Positions 15,474-19,999 of a stretch of 19,999 nucleotides of DNA are shown one piece after another. The notes beneath the pieces are model-generated. The model saw only the letters and a program-made list of their open reading frames with translations. It was not told the origin of the DNA and searched no databases. The number at the start of each line of letters is the position of its first letter. The stretch's first letter is position 1. The stretch lies in contig JAYUUS010000006.1 of NCBI GenBank assembly GCA_043754435.1, positions 1-19,999 on the forward strand. Reading direction: 5' to 3'. Source of the DNA: JANNYA01 sp043754435 (GTDB lineage: Bacteria > Pseudomonadota > Gammaproteobacteria > Xanthomonadales > SZUA-5). The translations under genes and the position numbers were made by a program.

Positions 15474-16148
15474 CTAGCCCGCCAATTTATAGCCAAAGCC
15501 ATGCACCGTGTGCAACAGGGCTTGCTCAAAAGGCTTGTCTATGGCGGCCCGCAATACCGAAATGTGCGCATGCAAAATACTCATGTCGAAGCGCTCTTCA
15601 CCCCAAAGCACATGGGCAAGCTGCTGATGGCGCACGACATTGGGGGAATGCTGCAGCATCAAAACCAATAAGTTTAAGCAAGATTTTGGCAAGCTAATTG
15701 CGACCCCGTTGCGCGTTACTTGATTGCTCGACAAATCCAGCTGCAGATCGAGGCAGTGCAGCGTCCCACTGACTGGAGTTTGACCACGCCGGCTGAGCGC
15801 GCGCAACCTGACTTCCAATTCTGAAAGCGCAAACGGCTTGGTCATATAGTCGTCGGCACCCGTTTGAAAACCCGATAGCTTATCTTGCAAAGTATCGCGC
15901 GCGGTGAGCATCAAGATCGGTACATCGTTGCCTTCCGCTTTCAGCTGTCGGCACAGGCTCAGGCCATCAAGCTTAGGCAAACCGAGATCCAATATAATCA
16001 CGTCGTAACTATTTTCCAGCGCCATCCGCAGCCCACTCGCACCGTCACTGGCATGATCCATAGCAAAGGCGCGCTGCTCCAGATAGTCCCAGATATTTGC
16101 CGCGATATCGCGTTGATCTTCGATCAGTAGAACGCGCAGTACGGGCAT
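15474..16148 (-). CDS. OmpR/PhoB-family response regulator
   Basis: Cytoplasmic transcription factor, 224 residues from the ATG at 16148 (MPVLRVLLIEDQ). A longer frame to a TTG at 16178 adds an unlikely MAPGPFRVIG leader. The receiver is complete: acidic pocket E10/D11, phospho-acceptor D54 in VIILDLGLPKLDG, T82 in LMLTARD, K104 in DYMTKPF. The C-terminal winged helix ends with ISVLRAAIDKPFEQALLHTVHGFGYKLAG, a standard OmpR DNA-binding signature. It is followed by the sensor-acyltransferase gene, so the pair should be cognate. Because the partner's ATP-binding domain is degenerate, phosphorylation may come from another kinase or acetyl phosphate, with the partner acting mainly as a phosphatase. 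Likely targets are the divergent promoters at 7765-7940 and the gap at 3479-3568. Confidence 0.93.
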   Translation of the reverse strand: MPVLRVLLIEDQRDIAANIWDYLEQRAFAMDHASDGASGLRMALENSYDVIILDLGLPKLDGLSLCRQLKAEGNDVPILMLTARDTLQDKLSGFQTGADDYMTKPFALSELEVRLRALSRRGQTPVSGTLHCLDLQLDLSSNQVTRNGVAISLPKSCLNLLVLMLQHSPNVVRHQQLAHVLWGEERFDMSILHAHISVLRAAIDKPFEQALLHTVHGFGYKLAG

Positions 16149-16236
16149 GCCGATTACTCGAAAGGGGCCAGGGGCCAAGGTGAAGTGTCGATGTTGAACT
16201 GCACGACGTTAATTTTCGCTAGGCGCACGCTCAGTA

Positions 16237-16671
16237 TTAGCGTTTGAATGCCAGTAACAGCACGCCACTAGCAACCATGGCAATGCCGCCCCACTCACGA
16301 AGCGAAGGGCGCTCGCCTAAAAATGCGAATGCGAACACCGCCACCAGAACTAGACTGAGCTTATCCACCGGTGCCACCTTAGACGCATCTCCAATCTTGA
16401 GCGCCCGGAAGTAACATACCCATGATACGCCTGTGGCAAGGCCCGACAAGGTAAGGAACAGCCAAGTTTTTGCAGAGAGCTCCAAAGGGTTGGCCCATTT
16501 ACCTGTGCACGCAACAAATACCGACAGCACCACGATGATAATTGCGGTTCGAATCAAGGTTGCCAGGTCGGAATCGACGCCTTGAATACCAATTTTGGCA
16601 AAAATGGCGGTCATTGCCGCAAAAACAGCAGACAGAATCGCCCAATAAAACCAGCCGGTTGATGTCAACAT
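16237..16671 (-). CDS. Single-domain EamA-family transporter
   Basis: A 144-residue inner-membrane protein with one EamA repeat: five helices, at about 6-26, 38-58, 68-90, 97-116 and 122-141. The motif KIGDASKVAPVDKLSLVLVAVFAFAFLGERPS is the conserved C-terminal block of this subgroup, whose members are annotated only as drug/metabolite transporters. It would act as a homodimer or pair with another half. It lies on the same strand as the response-regulator operon, with 88 bases between, and could be co-transcribed with it. Substrate unknown. The ribosome-binding site before the ATG at 16671 is weak (AAGATAAATAAG). Confidence 0.83.
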   Translation of the reverse strand: MLTSTGWFYWAILSAVFAAMTAIFAKIGIQGVDSDLATLIRTAIIIVVLSVFVACTGKWANPLELSAKTWLFLTLSGLATGVSWVCYFRALKIGDASKVAPVDKLSLVLVAVFAFAFLGERPSLREWGGIAMVASGVLLLAFKR

Positions 16672-16706
16672 CTTATTTATCTTTAAAATTGCTTGTTGCT
16701 CAACTT

Positions 16707-16865
16707 TTACTCACTTTTACCCTGGAACGAGTCAAAGATATTCAGCAGCTCCGTCATCGCTTTTTTGCAGTCGGCCTGATTTGGGATGTCAGCGCGTAAT
16801 GCGTCCAAGGGCTTTATTGAACAGTGTCGCTTGTTAAATCTGTCTAAGAAAGCCGACAACGCCAC
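16707..16865 (-). CDS. Possible small open reading frame of 52 codons
   Basis: An open frame from a GTG at 16865 to a TAA at 16707-16709, ending in NIFDSFQGKSE and containing the amphipathic stretch QADCKKAMTELLNIFDSF. The frame stays open about 18 codons further upstream, through the terminator hairpin. No ribosome-binding site is visible and no family is recognised. It may be a remnant of a decayed gene or chance. It lies 35 bases before the EamA start on the same strand. Confidence 0.2.
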   Translation of the reverse strand: MALSAFLDRFNKRHCSIKPLDALRADIPNQADCKKAMTELLNIFDSFQGKSE

Positions 16866-16874
16866 GCCAGGATT

Positions 16875-16915
16875 AAAAACCGCAAGCGCGCAGACAGCGA
16901 TGTGGTCTGCGCGCT
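16875..16915 (-). terminator. Probable rho-independent terminator after the lipase gene
   Basis: A perfect 11-base-pair stem (AGCGCGCAGAC at 16885-16895 with GTCTGCGCGCT at 16905-16915) and a nine-base loop, followed on the minus strand by TGCGG and then five T residues (16879-16875). It lies about 90 bases after the lipase stop. The T run begins five bases past the stem, so termination efficiency is uncertain. Confidence 0.55.
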
Positions 16916-17002
16916 CAACTTATCCATTCTGATTAGTGCTTATTCCACTTCTAAATCGTTTGGCTAACTTCGCCGGGTTTGCCTTCTGATTTGGAGGCGA
17001 AA

Positions 17003-18166
17003 TTACTTGTTCGCAAACCTAAAACTGTCATCACCCGGTGTGCGGGTACCTTGGCCGAGGTTATGCAGAGTCTTCAGTCCGGAGTTCATTTGCGCATTCA
17101 CGCGATAGTCTTCCGTGATCGCGCTAGGCGCTTTTGCCATCGAGTTGGCAGGATGAAATGGCTGTTGTAGATCAGTCGCGGGCGCGGCAAACGACATTGA
17201 CCACAAATACCACCACACCGCCATTTCATGCTTACTGGCGAAATCAAAGGAACCGTAATAGCTCGATTCCAATTCTGTGAAAGCGCACATTTTCAGCAAA
17301 TCATAGTTGGCATCGCCAATAAAACCGTTGCTGGTTGCACCCGAGCTGCGATAGGCCTCAAAAATCATGCCCTTCGTTTTAAGAAAGCTAACAATGCCGC
17401 GCGCTACTTCGCCGGTCCAACGATTCGCCAAGTACGAGCGCGCGTCTTTCATAAACGCTGGGTCAAGTAGCGCCACACGCGCAGGGCGTGCCTTGAGTGG
17501 TAGTTGATTTGCATCGACTTTGTCGCTCAGCTGTTGCGCGACGTTGATGACCATTTGTGCGCCTAGGCTATGTCCAACCAAACGCAACTGGGAACCGCTA
17601 AAGCCAGCCATAGCGGACGCGATGGCGTTGGCGCACATGGTGCCCGCGCTAACGCTAATGGTGACGTTGCTGTAACTACCATCGGCTTTGCGCCAGCGCA
17701 TGCCTTGCGGCCCGGCTGCCGACCAAACTTTAGCCTCGGCATCCTTCACTTCATTTTCGTCAGCAAACTGATTCCAGTAGCACACGCCCACGTTCCAACC
17801 GGCGTTTTTCCAGGCGTTCGTCAAATCGACGGGTGCCTGTGCGTTCGCACGGTCAAAGGTTTCACGGGTACGATTTTGAGTAGCGCCTTTTTGCCAGCCG
17901 TGGATGTAGATCATGGTGGGCTTACTCGGGTTGAAGTAGCTGTTGCCCGCCCCAGTCCATTTTTGTGCCTCACGGTTATTGCCGAAAAAATAAAGACCGT
18001 AATCCAGCGTGTTGTAGTCCACCGCAGTTGCCACCACGGCCGAACTTTGGCCGACAATGTGCAAAAGTTGCAAAGTAGGCGCAGCTAAGGCGTTTGCGCT
18101 CAGGCCGAGTGCGAACGATAAAACGATGGACTTCATTGTGGAACACTTCATTGTGGAACACTTCAT
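17003..18166 (-). CDS. Secreted lipase-like alpha/beta hydrolase
   Basis: A 387-residue hydrolase of the pancreatic-lipase-like class. MIYIHGWQKGA gives the oxyanion region; the triad reads S200 in VGHSLGAQM, D235 in VALLDPAFM and H313 in ASKHEMAVW. A Sec signal peptide starts at the third methionine, MKSIVLSFALGLSANALAAP, with cleavage after ANALA; no lipobox. Two extra copies of MKCST precede it because of a 15-base duplication. The ribosome-binding site GGGAGGG is placed seven bases before the first ATG (18166), so I keep that start, but translation from the third ATG (18136) gives a normal signal peptide. The protein is predicted periplasmic or extracellular. No clear functional tie to the biosynthetic locus. 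Confidence 0.85.
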   Translation of the reverse strand: MKCSTMKCSTMKSIVLSFALGLSANALAAPTLQLLHIVGQSSAVVATAVDYNTLDYGLYFFGNNREAQKWTGAGNSYFNPSKPTMIYIHGWQKGATQNRTRETFDRANAQAPVDLTNAWKNAGWNVGVCYWNQFADENEVKDAEAKVWSAAGPQGMRWRKADGSYSNVTISVSAGTMCANAIASAMAGFSGSQLRLVGHSLGAQMVINVAQQLSDKVDANQLPLKARPARVALLDPAFMKDARSYLANRWTGEVARGIVSFLKTKGMIFEAYRSSGATSNGFIGDANYDLLKMCAFTELESSYYGSFDFASKHEMAVWWYLWSMSFAAPATDLQQPFHPANSMAKAPSAITEDYRVNAQMNSGLKTLHNLGQGTRTPGDDSFRFANK

Positions 18167-18169
18167 TGT
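18132..18169. repeat. 15-bp tandem duplication at the lipase start
   Basis: TTCATTGTGGAACAC occurs at 18132-18146 and 18147-18161, followed by a half copy (TTCATTGT) to 18169. On the coding strand it gives three in-frame ATGs, 15 bases apart, and the peptide MKCST twice. The repeat is in frame, so copy number changes keep the gene open while moving the ribosome-binding site relative to the signal peptide. Confidence 0.9.
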
Positions 18170-18175
18170 AAAACC

Positions 18176-18194
18176 CTCCCAGGAATAGTGGGAG
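18176..18194 (-). promoter_or_regulatory. Hairpin covering the lipase ribosome-binding site
   Basis: In the minus-strand mRNA, CTCCCA, a seven-base loop and TGGGAG form a six-base-pair stem. The 3' arm contains most of the GGGAGGG that precedes the first lipase ATG, so folding would hide the ribosome-binding site. Possible thermal or factor-dependent control of translation. Confidence 0.4.
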
Positions 18195-18334
18195 TAGTCT
18201 TGTCCAACAGACCCAAGGCAGTCTTACATAATTAATAGTATTTGTTGCAAAATCCTCCCGAGCAATTACTCGAATGCCGAAATATTTAGCTGGCATTTAG
18301 AAAGTCGACGGGTTAAGCCGAATTCGTTTGAACA

Positions 18335-19162
18335 CTATGCCCGCAATAACTCATTAATACTGGTCTTGCTGCGGGTTTGCGCGTCGACTTTTTTAACGAT
18401 CACCGCGCAATAGAGCCCATGACTGCCATCCGTTGCCGGCAAACTTCCGGAAACCACGACCGAACCGGCGGGCACACGACCATAGCTGACAAGCCCGGTG
18501 GCGCGATCAAAAATGCGCGTGCTTTGGCCCAAATAGACGCCCATGCCGATCACGCTGCCGCGCTCGACCACCACGCCTTCAACCACCTCCGAGCGCGCGC
18601 CAATAAAGCAGTCGTCTTCTATGATTGTGGGCGTCGCTTGCAAAGGCTCCAGCACGCCCCCGATGCCCACGCCACCGCTCAAATGCACGCGCGCGCCGAT
18701 TTGCGCACATGAGCCGACCGTAGCCCAGGTATCAACCATGGTTCCCGCACCGACAAACGCACCAATATTGACAAAACTAGGCATTAGCACGACATCGTGG
18801 CCTATGTGTGCACCAGCGCGCACGACTGCACCGGGCACCACACGAATGCCTAACGTGTCGAACTCTTGCGCATTAATAAAGCGCAGCGGCACTTTATCAA
18901 AGTAGTTTTGCGGGCTGGCAAGCATCGCTTCGCTATTATTGATGCGAAATGACAGCAATACCGCCTTTTTCAGCCATTCGTGTACCTGCCAGCCGCCAGC
19001 AATCGGCGCTGCGACGCGCGCCGTACCCGCTTCCAGCGCTTGAAATACCCGGCTGATCGCGTGGCGCAGGGGTTCTGGGCAATTCGCCGGCGTCAACGTG
19101 GCGCGCGCTTCAAATGCGGCGTTAATCTCGCTTTCTAAACTTTCAAAAGCAGTTTCAGTCAT
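18335..19162 (-). CDS. dapD: 2,3,4,5-tetrahydropyridine-2,6-dicarboxylate N-succinyltransferase
   Basis: Succinyl-CoA-dependent step of the diaminopimelate/lysine pathway, acting in the cytoplasm on tetrahydrodipicolinate. The 275 residues match the usual DapD length. An N-terminal helical domain (with INNSEAMLASPQNYFDKVPLRF) is followed by a left-handed beta-helix of hexapeptide repeats: VVPGAVVRAGAHIGHDVVLM, FVNIGAFVGAGTMVDTWATV, then HLSGGVGIGGVLEPLQATP and EDDCFIGARSEVVEGVVVE. The product feeds peptidoglycan, so it is a housekeeping gene. It diverges from the pdsR gene across a 176-base gap. The ATG at 19162 has a weak ribosome-binding site. Confidence 0.97.
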   Translation of the reverse strand: MTETAFESLESEINAAFEARATLTPANCPEPLRHAISRVFQALEAGTARVAAPIAGGWQVHEWLKKAVLLSFRINNSEAMLASPQNYFDKVPLRFINAQEFDTLGIRVVPGAVVRAGAHIGHDVVLMPSFVNIGAFVGAGTMVDTWATVGSCAQIGARVHLSGGVGIGGVLEPLQATPTIIEDDCFIGARSEVVEGVVVERGSVIGMGVYLGQSTRIFDRATGLVSYGRVPAGSVVVSGSLPATDGSHGLYCAVIVKKVDAQTRSKTSINELLRA

Positions 19163-19279
19163 TGCGGTTTCGCCAATTGGGTGATTGTTGAGTAATGGGC
19201 GATGCTAGCCAATTTCTAAGTAGTTGTCTTATTCAGCTGCACTTTTGGGCGTAAACAGGGGCAATCTGCACGCCACCCC

Positions 19280-19308
19280 TTGTCAGGCAGCTACTCGCTA
19301 GGCATAAA
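19280..19308 (+). promoter_or_regulatory. Probable sigma-70-type promoter of the pdsR gene
   Basis: TTGTCA (19280-19285, five of six matches to TTGACA) and CATAAA (19303-19308, four of six to TATAAT) with a 17-base spacer. Transcription would start near 19315, about 15 bases before the ribosome-binding site AAGGA (19329-19333) and 24 before the GTG start. Confidence 0.5.
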
Positions 19309-19338
19309 AGGCGCACCGATCTTGTTTGAAGGAATTTT

Positions 19339-19999
19339 GTGGGCCGCTTAATCGCCATTGTTGAAGACGAACCCACCATCCGCGCCAATTATGCCGATGC
19401 GCTCAAGCGCTACGGCTATGAAGTGCAGGTTTTCGCAGACCGCGCGACGGCGGAACGTGCATTTGCATTGCGTCTACCGGATTTGGTGCTGATTGACGTC
19501 GGTTTAGGCGACGAACCTGAAGGCGGGTTTGATTTGTGTCGCGGCCTGCGCAGTCGCTCCTCAACGCTTCCCATCGTATTTTTAAGCGCGCGCGACACCG
19601 ATTTCGACATTATTAGCGGGCTGCGGCTGGGGGCAGACGACTATTTGAGCAAAGATGTCAGCCTGCAGCAATTGCTCGCGCGCATCGTGACGTTGTTCCG
19701 GCGCGTCGAAGCGTTGCGCCAACCTATTGGCCAGGAAGAAGTTTTAGAGCACGGCAAGCTACGCCTGGAAAGCGAACGCATGCGCGTGATGTGGGGCGGC
19801 GTGGAAGTCGAGCTGACCGTGACCGAGTTTTGGATCGTCCACGCCCTCGCCCGCTACCCCGGCCATGTGAAAAACCGCGATCAATTGATGAGTGCTGCGC
19901 AAGTCGTAGTGGATGAAGCCACTATTACCTCGCATATCAAGCGCATCCGCAAAAAATTCATTTTTGTCGACGCTGAGTTTGATGCAATTGATACCCAGC
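19339..19999 (+). CDS. pdsR: Response regulator of the proteobacterial dedicated sortase system (3' end outside window)
   Basis: OmpR-like regulator; about 220 codons are present and the gene runs off the window. It starts at GTG 19339 with AAGGA five bases upstream. The receiver holds IAIVEDEPTIRANYADALKR (D10/E11), the phospho-acceptor D53 in LVLIDVGLGDE, and the lysine in DDYLSKDVSL. The distinctive blocks are GLGDEPEGGFDLCR, FLSARDTDFDIISGLRLGADDYLSKD and, in the DNA-binding part, LTVTEFWIVHALARYPGHVKNRDQLM and TITSHIKRIRKKF. These match my memory of PdsR, found with the partner kinase PdsS and a dedicated sortase plus a single LPXTG-type target. Those partners should lie just beyond 19999; none is visible here. 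Confidence 0.85.
   Translation, partial: MGRLIAIVEDEPTIRANYADALKRYGYEVQVFADRATAERAFALRLPDLVLIDVGLGDEPEGGFDLCRGLRSRSSTLPIVFLSARDTDFDIISGLRLGADDYLSKDVSLQQLLARIVTLFRRVEALRQPIGQEEVLEHGKLRLESERMRVMWGGVEVELTVTEFWIVHALARYPGHVKNRDQLMSAAQVVVDEATITSHIKRIRKKFIFVDAEFDAIDTQ

Larger units (their letters stand above)
16672..17002. other. Intergenic region between EamA gene and lipase gene
   Basis: 331 bases with no confident gene. It holds a terminator-like hairpin for the lipase (separate entry), a short open frame with weak coding appearance (separate entry), and AT-rich sequence next to the EamA start that may hold its promoter. I see no RNA gene. Confidence 0.6.

Noticed and set aside
16149..16178. TTG start for the response regulator, adding MAPGPFRVIG
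   Set aside because: The receiver fold begins with MPVLRVLLIED, and the extra leader comes from a GGGGCCA direct repeat without coding signs.
16215..16245. Short hairpins after the EamA stop as a terminator
   Set aside because: Stems of five base pairs and no T run, so they cannot be told from chance.
18255..18300. Inverted repeat AATGCC...GGCATT as a dapD terminator
   Set aside because: Six base pairs with a 12-base loop, no T run on the minus strand, and only loosely placed after the dapD stop.

Overview
The window reads as a chromosomal piece of a Gram-negative proteobacterium, probably gamma or beta. The clues are DapD, an acetyl-CoA synthetase, two lipoprotein-type envelope components of a TolC-linked exporter, and, at the right edge, a response regulator of the 'proteobacterial dedicated sortase' (PdsR) type. 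Base composition is moderate to GC-rich, with a visibly AT-richer stretch at roughly 8.2-11.0 kb. Genus cannot be fixed from the sequence.

Layout. (a) 1-1124: 3' part of acs. (b) 7764 down to 1114, minus strand: outer-membrane TolC-like lipoprotein, FtsX-type permease, ABC ATPase, HlyD-type lipoprotein adaptor, then a 90-bp gap with a palindromic element, then an alpha/beta hydrolase, an acyl carrier protein and a FabF-like ketosynthase. Most junctions overlap by 1-4 bases. (c) 7941-12354, plus strand and divergent from (b): HAD phosphatase, class III aminotransferase, two small SMR/EamA-type membrane proteins, DegT-family aminotransferase. (d) 16148 down to 12194, minus strand: OmpR-type response regulator, a 774-residue sensor kinase fused to a FemAB-like (GNAT-fold) acyltransferase, and an arginase-fold protein. 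(e) 16237-16671: a single-domain EamA transporter. (f) 17003-18166: a secreted lipase-like hydrolase with a duplicated start region. (g) dapD. (h) start of pdsR, cut by the window end.

Blocks (b), (c) and (d) form one tightly packed, three-operon locus of about 15 kb. It holds everything one would expect for making, regulating and exporting an acylated, aminated small molecule or envelope lipid: ACP plus ketosynthase plus hydrolase for an acyl chain, phosphatase plus two PLP aminotransferases for an amino head group, a paired SMR-type flippase, a DevBCA/TolC-like tripartite exporter, and a dedicated two-component system. No family member here names the product, and I do not recognise the whole combination as a described pathway.

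The most unusual gene is the kinase-acyltransferase fusion. Its kinase half keeps the phospho-acceptor histidine box but has lost most ATP-binding motifs, and its C-terminal half is a complete FemAB-like domain. This suggests a sensor that directly controls an acyl- or aminoacyl-transfer step.
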